The translations under genes and the position numbers were made by a program. This document shows positions 52,653 through 62,355 of a stretch of 64,000 nt of DNA, piece after piece. Position 1 is the stretch's first letter, and each line of letters begins with the position of its first letter. The stretch covers positions 1,426,001-1,490,000 of the forward strand of contig CP116226.1 of assembly GCA_038182865.1 (NCBI GenBank), read 5' to 3'. The stretch is from Microbacterium enclense (GTDB lineage Bacteria > Actinomycetota > Actinomycetes > Actinomycetales > Microbacteriaceae). The notes beneath the pieces were generated by a model. That model was not told the DNA's origin. It saw only the letters and a program-made list of their open reading frames with translations, and did no database searches.

Positions 52653-53416
52653 GCGGGGTTCGCGTCCGTGCCGAGGGCGCTATCGCCACGATCACCCTCG
52701 ATCGCGCCGAGAAGCGCAACGCGCTGGATGCCGAGACCCTCGGCGCCCTCGTCGACGCGCTCCGTCGCTTCGACGACGACCCGGCTGTCCGTGCGATCGT
52801 GATCGCCGGAGACGAACGCGCGTTCGCCGCCGGCGCCGACCTCGGCGACCTGGGCTCGGCCGGAGCCGTCGAGCTGTACCGCAGCGGCTTCAGCGAGCAC
52901 TGGGATGCCGTCGCCGCGATCCGTACGCCCCTCGTCGCGGCCGTGCGGGGATACGCCCTCGGGGGCGGACTCGAGCTCGCCCTCGCGTGCGACGTCGTGG
53001 TGATCGCCGACGACGCCGTGCTCGGCTTTCCCGAGGTGCGCCTCGGCATCCTCCCCGGGGCTGGGGGTACCCAGCGGCTGCTGCGCGCCGTCGGCAAGGC
53101 CGCCGCCCTCGACCTGCTGCTCACCGCCCGTCGCATCGACGGGGCCGAGGCCACGCGACTCGGCATCGCGAGCCGCGCCGTCGCGTCCGCCGAGGTCGAT
53201 GACGCCGCCCGCGCCGCCGCGGCGGAGATCGCCCAGGGCGCGCCCGTGGCCGCCGCGATGATCAAGAGCGCCGTGCTCGCCGGCTTCGAGATGCCCCTCG
53301 GTGCGGCCGTCGCGCACGAGCGCGCGCTGTCGGCTCTGATCGCCGCGAGCGCCGACCGCGCCGAGGGCATGCGCGCCTTCGGCGCCCGCGAGACCCCCAC
53401 CTTCGAAGGACGCTGA
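52649..53416 (+). CDS. Enoyl-CoA hydratase/isomerase family protein
   Basis: 255 residues. Crotonase fold with AFAAGADLGDLG, oxyanion hole YALGGGLELALACD and PEVRLGILPGAGGTQRL; both Glu residues of the hydratase pair (in GGGLEL and FPEVRLG) are present. It hydrates an enoyl-CoA, likely the CoA ester made by the CaiB-type enzyme. The C-terminus ETPTFEGR is typical. Confidence 0.92.
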   Translation: MSGVRVRAEGAIATITLDRAEKRNALDAETLGALVDALRRFDDDPAVRAIVIAGDERAFAAGADLGDLGSAGAVELYRSGFSEHWDAVAAIRTPLVAAVRGYALGGGLELALACDVVVIADDAVLGFPEVRLGILPGAGGTQRLLRAVGKAAALDLLLTARRIDGAEATRLGIASRAVASAEVDDAARAAAAEIAQGAPVAAAMIKSAVLAGFEMPLGAAVAHERALSALIAASADRAEGMRAFGARETPTFEGR

Positions 53417-53419
53417 TCC

Positions 53420-54622
53420 ATGACGCCCGTCACCTCCCTCCTCGACGCCATCTCGGGCATCGGCCGCGAGGCCCGCAGCGGCGGCTACGCCCGCCCGGTG
53501 TTCTCGACCGCCGAGCGCGACCTCCGTGCGTGGTTCCTCGCCGAGGCCGAGGCGCGCGGACTCGACGTCGAGGTCGACCGCAACGGCATCCTGTGGGCGT
53601 GGTGGGGGAGTCCGGGACCGGATGCCGTGGTCACCGGCAGCCACCTCGACTCGGTGCCCGGCGGCGGGGCGTTCGACGGTCCGCTCGGGATCGCGGCTGC
53701 GCTCGCCGCGGTCGAGGTGCTGCGTCAGCGCGGGGTCACCCCCGCGAAGCCCCTCGCGATCGCGGTGTTCCCCGAGGAGGAGGGCTCGCGCTTCGGCGTC
53801 GCCTGCCTCGGCTCGCGGCTACTGACCGGCGCTCTCTCTCCCGATGCGGCACGGCGCCTCACCGATCGCGAGGGCGACACGCTCGCCGACGTCTTCGCCG
53901 CGGGCGGCATCGACCCCGCGAGGATCGGCCCCGACCCCGAGACGCTCGCCCGCATCGGCGTCTTCGTCGAGCTGCACGTCGAGCAGGGCCGTGGGCTGAT
54001 CGACCTCGACCGTCCCTTCGCTGTCGCGGAGTCGATCCTCGGACACGGTCGCTTCAAGGTGTCGGTGCGCGGCGAGGGCAACCACGCCGGCACCACGCTC
54101 ATGGCCGACCGCCGCGACCCGGTGGTCGCCGCAGCCGGCATGGTCGGGCGGATCGCCGAGCTCGCCGGTGCCGTCGACGACGCGCGCGCGACCGTCGGCC
54201 GCTTCGAACCCGTGCCCGGCGGCACCAACGTCATCGCGTCGTCGGTCGATTTCTGGATCGACGCCCGGCATCCCGACGACGACGTCACCCGCCGTCTCGT
54301 CGCCGACATCGAGCGCTCGTGCGTCGAGCTCGCCACCGCGCGCGGCTGCGAGGCCGTGCTCGTCGAGGAGTCGTGGAGCCCCACGGTCGGGTTCGACCCG
54401 ATGCTCGCCCGTCGTCTGGGCACCGCCCTCGCCGACGCTCCCCACCTCCGCACCGGGGCCGGGCACGACGCGGGCATCCTCTCGAGCGCCGTCCCCACCG
54501 GCATGCTGTTCGTCCGCAACCCCTCCGGTATCTCGCACTCGCCGGAGGAGTACGTGACCGACGCCGACGCCGACGCGTCGGCCACCGCCCTGGCCGACGT
54601 CCTGCAGGACTTGCTCTCGTGA
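53420..54622 (+). CDS. M20 family hydrolase (allantoate amidohydrolase/N-carbamoyl amino acid hydrolase type)
   Basis: 400 residues. Metal ligands in GSHLDSVPGGGAFDG (about 73-87), PEEEGSRFG and LHVEQGRGL, plus a dimerisation domain near 210-330. Relatives cleave N-carbamoyl or N-formyl amino acids. In an actinobacterial hut operon without HutG it is a good candidate to hydrolyse N-formylglutamate made by HutF, or N-carbamoylglutamate if the substrate were ergothioneine-derived hydantoin. Start 3 bases after the hydratase stop; GTGA overlap with hutF. Confidence 0.88.
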   Translation: MTPVTSLLDAISGIGREARSGGYARPVFSTAERDLRAWFLAEAEARGLDVEVDRNGILWAWWGSPGPDAVVTGSHLDSVPGGGAFDGPLGIAAALAAVEVLRQRGVTPAKPLAIAVFPEEEGSRFGVACLGSRLLTGALSPDAARRLTDREGDTLADVFAAGGIDPARIGPDPETLARIGVFVELHVEQGRGLIDLDRPFAVAESILGHGRFKVSVRGEGNHAGTTLMADRRDPVVAAAGMVGRIAELAGAVDDARATVGRFEPVPGGTNVIASSVDFWIDARHPDDDVTRRLVADIERSCVELATARGCEAVLVEESWSPTVGFDPMLARRLGTALADAPHLRTGAGHDAGILSSAVPTGMLFVRNPSGISHSPEEYVTDADADASATALADVLQDLLS

Positions 54623-55935
54623 CGCGCTTCTGGGCGCCGCGGGCGTGGGTCGGCGACGCCGTGGCTGCGGGCGTGCGCATCTCGGCATCCGCGGGCCTCA
54701 TCACCTCCGTCGAGACCGGAGCGATCCCGGATGCCGATGACCACCGCCTCGACGGACTCGTGCTGCCGGGCGCGGTCAACGCCCACTCCCACGCCTTCCA
54801 CCGGCTGCTCCGCGGGCGCACTCACGGCGACGGCGGGAGCTTCTGGACCTGGCGCGAGCTGATGTACCGCGAGGCCGGACGCCTCGATCCCGCGTCGTGC
54901 GAGCGCGTCGCCACGGCGGTCTACGCCGAGATGGTGGCCGCGGGCTGGACCTCGGTCGCCGAGTTCCACTACGTGCACCACGCGCCCGACGCCTCGCCGT
55001 ACGACCCTCCCCACGCGATGGAGCGCGCGCTCGCGCGCGCGGCGGAGGCCACCGGCATCCGTCTCACCCTCCTCGACACGTGCTACCTCTCCAGCGGCTT
55101 CGGGAAGCCTCTCGAACCCGCGCAACAACGCTTCGGGGACACGGATGCCGCAGCCTGGCTCGCTCGTCTGTCGGCGCTGCGCGAGGTCTTCGGCTCCGAG
55201 CATCCCGAGGTCGTGGTCGGCGCGGCCGTGCACTCGGTGCGCGCGGTGCCCGTCGCCGCCCTCGAGCGCATCGGCGCCGAGCTGGATCCGGCGATCCCGC
55301 TGCACGTGCACCTGTCGGAGCAGCCCGCCGAGAACGCCGCCTGTCTCGAGGAGACCGGGCTGACACCGACGGCCCTGCTCGCACGCAGCGGTCTGCTGTC
55401 GTCGCGGCTGTCGGCCGTGCACGCCACCCACCTCACCGACGACGACATCGCCGCCCTCGGGGCGGCGACCGCCACGATCGTGATGTGCCCGACGACCGAG
55501 GCAGACCTCGGCGACGGCGTCGGTCCCGCACGGCGCCTCGCCGACGCGGGAGCGCGCCTCGCGCTCGGCACCGATCAGCACGCCGTCGTCGACCCGCTGC
55601 TCGAGGCCCGCGCGCTCGAACACGGCGAGCGGCTCTCATCGGGTCGCCGCGGCCGGTTCGCGCCCGCCGAGCTCGTCGCCGCGCTCACGCGGGGCGGCGC
55701 CGCGGCCGTCGGTCGCTCGGTCGGGCGGATCGCCGTGGGGGAGCCCTGCGACCTCCTCGTCGTGGACGAGACCAGCGCCCGCACCGCCGGGAGCGACCCC
55801 GGCCAGCTCGTGCTGAGCGCGACCGCGCACGACGTCACCCGTGTGATCATCGGGGGACGCGAGCGTGCCGCAGACGGCGCGCACACCGACCTCGGTCCGG
55901 TCGGCGACCTGCTGCGAAAGGCGATGACACCGTGA
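54619..55935 (+). CDS. hutF: Formimidoylglutamate deiminase (HutF)
   Basis: 438 residues, GTG start. Amidohydrolase with LPGAVNAHSHAFHRLLRG (zinc His pair about 59-61), ASVAEFHYVHH-like VAEFHYVHHAP, HLSEQPAENAACLE, VHATHLTDDD and GTDQHAVVDPLLEARALEHG (zinc Asp). It deaminates N-formimino-glutamate to N-formylglutamate. Its presence says that the operon goes through the standard imidazolonepropionate route at least from HutI on. Confidence 0.92.
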   Translation: MTRFWAPRAWVGDAVAAGVRISASAGLITSVETGAIPDADDHRLDGLVLPGAVNAHSHAFHRLLRGRTHGDGGSFWTWRELMYREAGRLDPASCERVATAVYAEMVAAGWTSVAEFHYVHHAPDASPYDPPHAMERALARAAEATGIRLTLLDTCYLSSGFGKPLEPAQQRFGDTDAAAWLARLSALREVFGSEHPEVVVGAAVHSVRAVPVAALERIGAELDPAIPLHVHLSEQPAENAACLEETGLTPTALLARSGLLSSRLSAVHATHLTDDDIAALGAATATIVMCPTTEADLGDGVGPARRLADAGARLALGTDQHAVVDPLLEARALEHGERLSSGRRGRFAPAELVAALTRGGAAAVGRSVGRIAVGEPCDLLVVDETSARTAGSDPGQLVLSATAHDVTRVIIGGRERAADGAHTDLGPVGDLLRKAMTP

Positions 55936-57107
55936 GCACCCTCATCACCCGCATCGGCGAGCTGATGACCGTCGACGACGAGGATCGCGTGCTTTGCGAT
56001 GCCGCGGTGGTCATCGACGGCGACCGCATCGCCTGGATCGGTTCGGCGTCCGACGCGCCCGCGGCCGACGAGCGCGTGGACGCCGACGGCCGGGCGCTCC
56101 TTCCCGGCTGGGTCGACTCGCACACCCACCTCGTCTTCGACGGCGACCGGACGGCCGAGTTCGAGGCGCGCATGGCCGGTCAGAGCTACGCCGCGGGCGG
56201 GATCGCGGTGACGCGGGATGCCACCCGCGAGGCCTCCGATGAACGGCTGGCCGCTCTCGTCGCCGCGCGCGTCCGCGAGGCGCGCGCGCAGGGGACGACC
56301 TGGATCGAGACGAAGACCGGCTACGGACTCGACCTCGCGAGCGAGGAGCGGAGCGCCCGGATCGCCGCGGCCGAGGCCGATGACGCGACCTTCCTCGGAG
56401 CGCACCTCGTGCCCGCAGGCATCGACGCCGACGACTACGTCCACGAGGTGTGCGGACCGATGCTCGACGCGGTCCTCCCGTTCGTCTCGTGGGCCGACGT
56501 GTTCTGCGAGCGCGGGGCCTTCAGCCCCGAGCAGTCACGCGAGGTGCTTCTGGCCGCCCGGGCGTCGGGGCTGGGGCTGCGTGTGCACGGCAACCAGCTC
56601 GGTCACGGCGAGGGGATCCGGCTGGCGGTCGAGCTGGGCGCGGCGAGCGTCGACCACTGCAACTTCGTCTCGGATGCCGACCTGGACGCGCTCGCCGGAG
56701 GCTCCACCGTTGCGACGGTGCTGCCGGCGTGCGACCTGTCGACGCGCGCGCCGCTCGCTCCCGCCCGGGAGCTGCTGGATGCGGGGGTCGAGGTCGCGAT
56801 CGCCTCGAACTGCAATCCCGGGACCTCGTACACGAGCTCGATGCCGTTCTGCGTCGCGACGGCGGTGCTGCAGATGGGGTTGAGCGTCGCCGAGGCCGTG
56901 CGCGCGGCCACCCGGGGCGGCGCGATCGCGCTCGGGCGTGCGACGGGCGAGGGTGCCGTGGGCTCGATCGCGGTGGGGCACCGCGCCGACCTGCACCTGC
57001 TCGATGCGCCGTCGGCGACGCACCTCGCGTATCGACCCGGGATGCCGCTGACCGCGGGCGTATGGAAGGACGGGCGTCGCGTGGCGGCGCCGCTCGTCGC
57101 GCGCTGA
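55932..57107 (+). CDS. hutI: Imidazolonepropionase (HutI)
   Basis: 391 residues, GTG in GTGA overlap. VDSHTHLVFDGDRTAEF (zinc His64, His66), ETKTGYGLDLASEE, GAHLVP, RVHGNQLGHGEGIRLA (His219) and DHCNFVSD. At the position of the usual metal-binding Asp the sequence reads ASNCNPGTS, that is Asn293. This might be usual in actinobacterial HutI or a change in metal site. Opens the imidazolone ring to N-formiminoglutamate. Last gene of the operon. Confidence 0.92.
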   Translation: MSTLITRIGELMTVDDEDRVLCDAAVVIDGDRIAWIGSASDAPAADERVDADGRALLPGWVDSHTHLVFDGDRTAEFEARMAGQSYAAGGIAVTRDATREASDERLAALVAARVREARAQGTTWIETKTGYGLDLASEERSARIAAAEADDATFLGAHLVPAGIDADDYVHEVCGPMLDAVLPFVSWADVFCERGAFSPEQSREVLLAARASGLGLRVHGNQLGHGEGIRLAVELGAASVDHCNFVSDADLDALAGGSTVATVLPACDLSTRAPLAPARELLDAGVEVAIASNCNPGTSYTSSMPFCVATAVLQMGLSVAEAVRAATRGGAIALGRATGEGAVGSIAVGHRADLHLLDAPSATHLAYRPGMPLTAGVWKDGRRVAAPLVAR

Positions 57108-57189
57108 CCGGCCCCACTCCCGACTTCCTGACCCGGGGCATGCCGATGTCGGAGGTCCGTGCCAGGCTGGAGTCACGGTCATCGCGACC

Positions 57190-58944
57190 GTGATCGACTC
57201 GCCCTCGGAGGGCCCCGTGCTCGGAAAACTCCTCGTCCGTTATCTCGCGCCGTACCGCTGGCTGCTCGTCGCGCTCTTGGTCTTCCAGTTCGCCGCGGCG
57301 ATGGCATCCCTGTACCTGCCGCGTCTCAACGCCGACATCATCGACCAGGGCGTCGCTCGCGGCGACACGAACTTCATCTGGTCGCGCGGCATGATCATGC
57401 TCGTGATCTCGCTCGGCCAGATCACCGCGTCGGTCATCGCCACGTACTTCGCCGCCCGTGCCGCCATGGCAGCGGGCCGTGACATCCGTCGCGACGTGTT
57501 CGTGAAGGTCAGTGGTTTCAGCGAGCGCGAGCTGTCGCAGTTCGGCGCGGGCTCCCTCATCACCCGCAACACCAACGACGTGCAGCAGGTGCAGATGCTC
57601 GCGATGATGGGCGCGACCATGCTCGTCAGCGCGCCGCTGCTGGCGATCGGCGGCATCTTCATGGCCCTTCAGCAAGACGTGGGGCTGAGCTGGTTGATCG
57701 GCGTCTCGGTCCCGGCCCTCCTGATCGCCGCAGGCCTCATCATCGCCCGCATGGTGCCGCTGTTCCGCAGCTACCAGTCCAAGCTCGACGCCGTGAACCG
57801 CGTCATGCGCGAGCAGCTGACCGGTGTCCGTGTCGTCCGCGCCTTCGTGCGTGAGCGCATCGAAGAAGAGCGCTTCCGCGAGGCCAACACCGACATCATG
57901 ATCGTGGGCCGCAAGGTCGGCTCGCTGTTCGTCCTCCTGTTCCCGCTCGCCATGCTCGTGCTCAACGTCACGGTGGTCGGGGTCATCTGGTTCGGCGGCA
58001 TCCAGGTCGACAGCGGCTCCGTCGAGATCGGCACGTTGTTCGCGTTTATGCAGTACGTCGCGCAGATCCTCATGGGTGTGCTCATGGCGAGCTTCATGAC
58101 GGTGATGATTCCGCGCGCCGCCGTCTCGGCCGAGCGCATCGGAGAAGTGCTCGACAGTCACTCGACCCTCGAGCGCCCCGAGAACCCCGTCAGCGTCTTC
58201 CCGACACCGGGCTCGGTCGCCTTCGACGACGTCGCCTTCGCGTACCCCGGCGCCGAGTCGCCGGTGATCGCGGGCGTGAGCTTCACAGCGAAGCCGGGTG
58301 AGACCGTCGCGATCGTGGGTTCCACGGGGGCGGGGAAAACCACTCTCGTCTCGCTCATCCCGCGCCTGTTCGACGTGACGGCGGGTGCCGTGCGCGTCGG
58401 GGGCGTCGACGTGCGCGAGGCCGACCTCGACGTGCTGTGGAAGGGTATCGGTCTGGTGCCGCAGCGGCCTTTCCTCTTCAGCGGCACGGTGGCATCCAAC
58501 CTCCGCTTCGGGCGCGAAGACGCCACCGACGACGAGCTCTGGCACGCGCTGCAGATCGCGCAGGGTCGGGACTTCGTCGAAGCGATGGAGGGCGGGCTCG
58601 AGGGGCGCATCTCGCAGGGCGGCACGAACGTGTCCGGTGGGCAACGTCAGCGTCTGGCCATCGCCCGCGCCATCGTGCACCGACCGGCGGTCCTCGTCTT
58701 CGACGACTCGTTCTCGGCGCTCGACCTCAGCACCGACGCGCGCCTTCGGCAAGCCCTGTGGGACGAGCTGCCCGAGGTGACCAAGATCGTGGTCGCCCAG
58801 CGCGTGTCCACCATCACCGGCGCCGACCGCATCGTGGTTCTCGAAGACGGCCGCATGGTCGGTCTCGGCACGCACGAGGAGTTGCTCGAGACGAGCGCCA
58901 CGTACCGCGAGATCGTCGAGTCGCAGCTGGGGGTGGAAGCGTGA
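57190..58944 (+). CDS. Heterodimeric ABC exporter, subunit with degenerate ATP site
   Basis: 584 residues from GTG 57190; a GTG at 57217 with GGAGG just upstream would give 575 and may be the true start. Six-helix exporter domain (about 15-310), then ATPase: Walker A GSTGAGKTTL, canonical signature VSGGQRQRLAIARA, but Walker B VLVFDDSFSALD has Asp for the catalytic Glu and the switch His is Gln (VVAQRVSTI). This is the degenerate half of a TM287/288- or BmrCD-type pair. GTGA overlap with the partner gene. Substrate unknown, likely lipid or drug. Confidence 0.93.
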   Translation: MIDSPSEGPVLGKLLVRYLAPYRWLLVALLVFQFAAAMASLYLPRLNADIIDQGVARGDTNFIWSRGMIMLVISLGQITASVIATYFAARAAMAAGRDIRRDVFVKVSGFSERELSQFGAGSLITRNTNDVQQVQMLAMMGATMLVSAPLLAIGGIFMALQQDVGLSWLIGVSVPALLIAAGLIIARMVPLFRSYQSKLDAVNRVMREQLTGVRVVRAFVRERIEEERFREANTDIMIVGRKVGSLFVLLFPLAMLVLNVTVVGVIWFGGIQVDSGSVEIGTLFAFMQYVAQILMGVLMASFMTVMIPRAAVSAERIGEVLDSHSTLERPENPVSVFPTPGSVAFDDVAFAYPGAESPVIAGVSFTAKPGETVAIVGSTGAGKTTLVSLIPRLFDVTAGAVRVGGVDVREADLDVLWKGIGLVPQRPFLFSGTVASNLRFGREDATDDELWHALQIAQGRDFVEAMEGGLEGRISQGGTNVSGGQRQRLAIARAIVHRPAVLVFDDSFSALDLSTDARLRQALWDELPEVTKIVVAQRVSTITGADRIVVLEDGRMVGLGTHEELLETSATYREIVESQLGVEA

Positions 58945-60986
58945 GCACTCCCGACGCCCTGACCGAAGAAGAGCGCGCCGAGTTCGAGCTCGCCGAGCAG
59001 GCCCGGCTGAACTCCGGTGACTGGGACAGCGTCGCCCCCGGCAAGGCCGCGAACTTCGGCGCGAGCTTCCGCCGCCTGATCGGGCTGCTGCGCCCGCACG
59101 CGTGGGCCTTCGCCGTCGTTTCGCTCCTCGGGGCGCTCGGGGTCGTGCTCGCGGTCCTCGCGCCGCGAGTGCTCGGTACCGCGACGAACATCATCTTCGA
59201 GGGGGCCGTGTCGCGTGCCCTCGGGCAGAGCTTCCCCGCGGGCACGTCGAAAGACGCCGTCGTCCAAGCACTGCAGTCGGGCGGACAGAACGAGTTCGCC
59301 AACGTCGTCGCCGCGATGGACACCTTCCAGGTCGGCGCCGGCGTCGACTTCGACGCTCTGCGCCTGGTCATCGTCGCGGTCCTCGCGATCTATGTCGGCT
59401 CGTCCCTGCTGTCGTGGATCCAGGGCTACGTCATCAACGTGATCATGGTGCGCACGATGTGGCGTCTGCGCGAAGACGTCGAGGCGAAGATCAACCGCCT
59501 GCCGCTGTCGTACTTCGACAAGGTGCAGCGGGGGGAGCTCATCTCGCGCGTGACGAACGACATCGACAACATCACGCAGACGATGCAGCAGTCGCTCTCG
59601 AGCGCGCTCACCTCGGTGCTCACGGTCGTCGGCGTGCTGATCATGATGTTCACGATCTCCTGGCAGCTCGCGCTCGTGGCGCTCGTCTCGCTGCCGCTGA
59701 TGGCGATCATCTTCGGCGTGATCGGCCCCAAGTCGCAGAAGGCGTTCGGCACGCAGTGGAAGAAGGTCGGGCGTCTCAACGCCCGCGTCGAGGAGTCGTT
59801 CTCGGGCCACGCGCTGGTCAAGGTTTACGGCCGAGAGAAAGACGCCCGCGAGAAGTTCGAGGTCGAGAACGAAGAGCTCTACCAGGCGAGCTTCCGGGCC
59901 CAGTTCCTCTCCGGCATGATCATGCCGGGCATGATGTTCGTCGGAAACCTCACCTACGTCGGGATCGCGGTGCTCGGCGGTCTCATGGTCGCGGGCGGTC
60001 AGCTCCGCCTCGGCGACGTGCAGGCGTTCATCCAGTACTCGCAGCAGTTCACGCAGCCGCTGTCGCAGCTGGGTGGCATGGCGGCCGTCGTGCAGTCGGG
60101 GACCGCCTCGGCCGAGCGCGTCTTCGCCTTGCTCGACGCCGAGGAACAGGAGCCGGATGCCGCCGACGCCCCGCGCCCGGTCGACGGTCGCGGCGTCATC
60201 GAGTTCGAGAACGTCGCGTTCGCCTATACGCCGGAGCGCCCGCTCATCACGGATCTGTCTTTCCGCGTCGAGCCTGGGCAGACGGTGGCGATCGTGGGGC
60301 CCACCGGCGCGGGCAAGACGACGCTGGTCAATCTCGTCATGCGGTTCTACGAGCTCGACTCCGGTCGCATCCTGCTCGACGGACAGGACATCGCCGACCT
60401 CCGCCGCGACGACGTTCGCTCGCGCACCGGCATGGTTCTGCAAGATCCCTGGCTGTTCGCCGGCACGATCCGCGACAACATCCGCTACGGGCGCGAGAGC
60501 GCCACCGACGACGAGATCGTCGAGGCTGCCGTGGCCACACGGGTCGACCAGTTCGTGCACTCGCTGCCCGACGGGTACGACACCGTGCTCGACGAGGACG
60601 CGGCGAACGTCTCGGCCGGTGAGAAGCAGCTCATCACGATCGCGCGCGCGTTCGTCGCCCGCCCATCCGTGCTGATCCTCGACGAGGCCACCTCATCGGT
60701 CGACACCCGCACCGAGTCGCTGCTGCAGCAGGCGATGGCGGCTCTGCGCGAGGGACGCACCTCGTTCGTCATCGCGCACCGTCTCTCGACCATCCGCGAC
60801 GCCGATCTCATCCTCGTGATGGAGCATGGCGACATCGTCGAGCAGGGCACCCATGACGAGCTCATCGCCCAGCACGGCGCGTACTGGCGTCTCTACCAGT
60901 CGCAGTTCCAGAACGCCGCCACGGCGGAGCTCGATGCCGACGCGCGTGCCGACGCGCAGGGAGCTGTTCAGGGCGTCGAGTCCTGA
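58941..60986 (+). CDS. Heterodimeric ABC exporter, catalytic subunit
   Basis: 681 residues. A 45-residue N-terminal extension (LTEEERAEFELAEQARLNSG) precedes the six-helix domain, which carries a long extracytoplasmic loop near 75-130. ATPase with GPTGAGKTTL, signature VSAGEKQLITIARA (degenerate), Walker B VLILDEATSSVD and switch His in VIAHRLSTI. The functional ATP site thus combines this Walker A/B with the SGGQ signature of the upstream subunit. Ala/Asp-rich tail after 650. Confidence 0.94.
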   Translation: MSTPDALTEEERAEFELAEQARLNSGDWDSVAPGKAANFGASFRRLIGLLRPHAWAFAVVSLLGALGVVLAVLAPRVLGTATNIIFEGAVSRALGQSFPAGTSKDAVVQALQSGGQNEFANVVAAMDTFQVGAGVDFDALRLVIVAVLAIYVGSSLLSWIQGYVINVIMVRTMWRLREDVEAKINRLPLSYFDKVQRGELISRVTNDIDNITQTMQQSLSSALTSVLTVVGVLIMMFTISWQLALVALVSLPLMAIIFGVIGPKSQKAFGTQWKKVGRLNARVEESFSGHALVKVYGREKDAREKFEVENEELYQASFRAQFLSGMIMPGMMFVGNLTYVGIAVLGGLMVAGGQLRLGDVQAFIQYSQQFTQPLSQLGGMAAVVQSGTASAERVFALLDAEEQEPDAADAPRPVDGRGVIEFENVAFAYTPERPLITDLSFRVEPGQTVAIVGPTGAGKTTLVNLVMRFYELDSGRILLDGQDIADLRRDDVRSRTGMVLQDPWLFAGTIRDNIRYGRESATDDEIVEAAVATRVDQFVHSLPDGYDTVLDEDAANVSAGEKQLITIARAFVARPSVLILDEATSSVDTRTESLLQQAMAALREGRTSFVIAHRLSTIRDADLILVMEHGDIVEQGTHDELIAQHGAYWRLYQSQFQNAATAELDADARADAQGAVQGVES

Positions 60987-61118
60987 GGGCGCTTGCCCCT
61001 GAACAGCCCTGACCGGGGGTGCCTTCGGGGTGTGCAAAAGCGCCTCAGGTACAGTGGACGCGCCGTGCGATCCCGCCCCGCGCGCCCGCTTCCGCCGCTC
61101 AGATAGGCCTCACCACCC

Positions 61119-62351
61119 GTGACCACTCCTGCGACGCCCTCCGATCCGACGCCGGACGACAGTCCGGTCGACGCGCCCGCTGACCGTCCCCTGACCGTCC
61201 TCATCGGCGCCGACACCTTCCTCCCCCACGTCAACGGTGCCGCCCGCTTCGCGGAGCGTCTCGCCGCGGGGCTCGTCGCCCGCGGGCACGACGTGCACGT
61301 CGCCGCCCCGAGCATCGGGCACAGCCACTCGGGCACCTTCACCGAGGTGATCGAGGGGGAGCCGATGACTATGCACCGGCTCCCCGCCTACCGCTTCCTC
61401 CCGCACGACTGGCTGACGTTCGTGCTCCCGTGGCGGGCCAAGCACTACGCGCGTCAGGTGCTCGACCAGGTGAAGCCCGACGTTGTCCACATCCAGTCGC
61501 ACATCGTGATCGGTCGTGGGCTCACCCGCGAAGCGCGCACGCGCGGCATCCCGGTCATCGCGACCAACCACGTCATGGCTGAGAACATCCTCGACTTCAC
61601 GACCCTCCCCGACTTCCTCGATCGCATCTTCGTCAAGCTCGCCTGGGCAGATGCGGCGCGGACGTTCGCGATGACCCGCGCGGTGACCACCCCCACTCGC
61701 CGGGCTGCCGACTTCCTCGAATCGACGATCGGGATCCGGGGCGTCATTCCGATTTCGTGCGGGATCGACCGCTCCAACTACACGCCCGATCTCGGGCCTC
61801 GCGAGGCGAGCCGCGTCCTCTTCGTCGGCCGTCTCACGACCGAGAAGGGCATCGACGTGGTGCTGCGTGCGCTCGCGATGCTCGACCCCGCGCTCGACGT
61901 GACCTTCGACATCGTCGGGGGCGGCGACCAGCGTCGCAGTCTCGAGCAGCTCGCCGAGCAGCTGGGTCTCGCCGACCGCGTGATCTTCCACGGCCACACC
62001 TCCGAAGAGGAGCTGCGTTCGCTGTACACGCGGGCGACCGTCTTCGCCATCGCGTCGATCGCGGAGCTGCAGTCGATCGCGACGATGGAGGCCATGGCAT
62101 CCGGTCTCCCCGTGGTCGCGGCCGACGCCGTGGCACTGCCGCACCTCGTGCACGACGGGGAGAACGGCTACCTGTTCGAGCCGGGCAACGCCGAGGAGCT
62201 GGCGGCTCGCTTGACCGACGTGCTGACCGCCGACCCCGAAGAGCGGCGGCGCATGCAGCAGGCCTCGCTCGACGGTGTCATCGTGCACGACATCGGCCGC
62301 ACCCTCGACACCTTCGAGGCGCTGTACCGCGGACAGCCGATCCCGGAGTGA
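61119..62351 (+). CDS. GT4 family glycosyltransferase
   Basis: 410 residues, GTG start. GT-B fold: acceptor half with TFLPHVNGAARFAERLAAGLVARGHDVHV, TNHVMAENI; donor half with VLFVGRLTTEKGIDVVLRAL (about 230-249), HGHTSEEELRSLYTRA and the EX7E-like stretch AIAELQSIATMEAMASGLPVVA. Resembles actinobacterial mannosyl- or glucosyltransferases that decorate membrane lipids (PimB/MgtA-type). Followed after 4 bases by a second glycosyltransferase. Confidence 0.9.
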   Translation: MTTPATPSDPTPDDSPVDAPADRPLTVLIGADTFLPHVNGAARFAERLAAGLVARGHDVHVAAPSIGHSHSGTFTEVIEGEPMTMHRLPAYRFLPHDWLTFVLPWRAKHYARQVLDQVKPDVVHIQSHIVIGRGLTREARTRGIPVIATNHVMAENILDFTTLPDFLDRIFVKLAWADAARTFAMTRAVTTPTRRAADFLESTIGIRGVIPISCGIDRSNYTPDLGPREASRVLFVGRLTTEKGIDVVLRALAMLDPALDVTFDIVGGGDQRRSLEQLAEQLGLADRVIFHGHTSEEELRSLYTRATVFAIASIAELQSIATMEAMASGLPVVAADAVALPHLVHDGENGYLFEPGNAEELAARLTDVLTADPEERRRMQQASLDGVIVHDIGRTLDTFEALYRGQPIPE

Positions 62352-62355
62352 CCAC

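Noticed and set aside
57190..58944. Exporter subunit with missing catalytic Glu and His as a broken gene
   Set aside because: Its partner has the intact site and a degenerate signature, the regular asymmetric arrangement of heterodimeric exporters.
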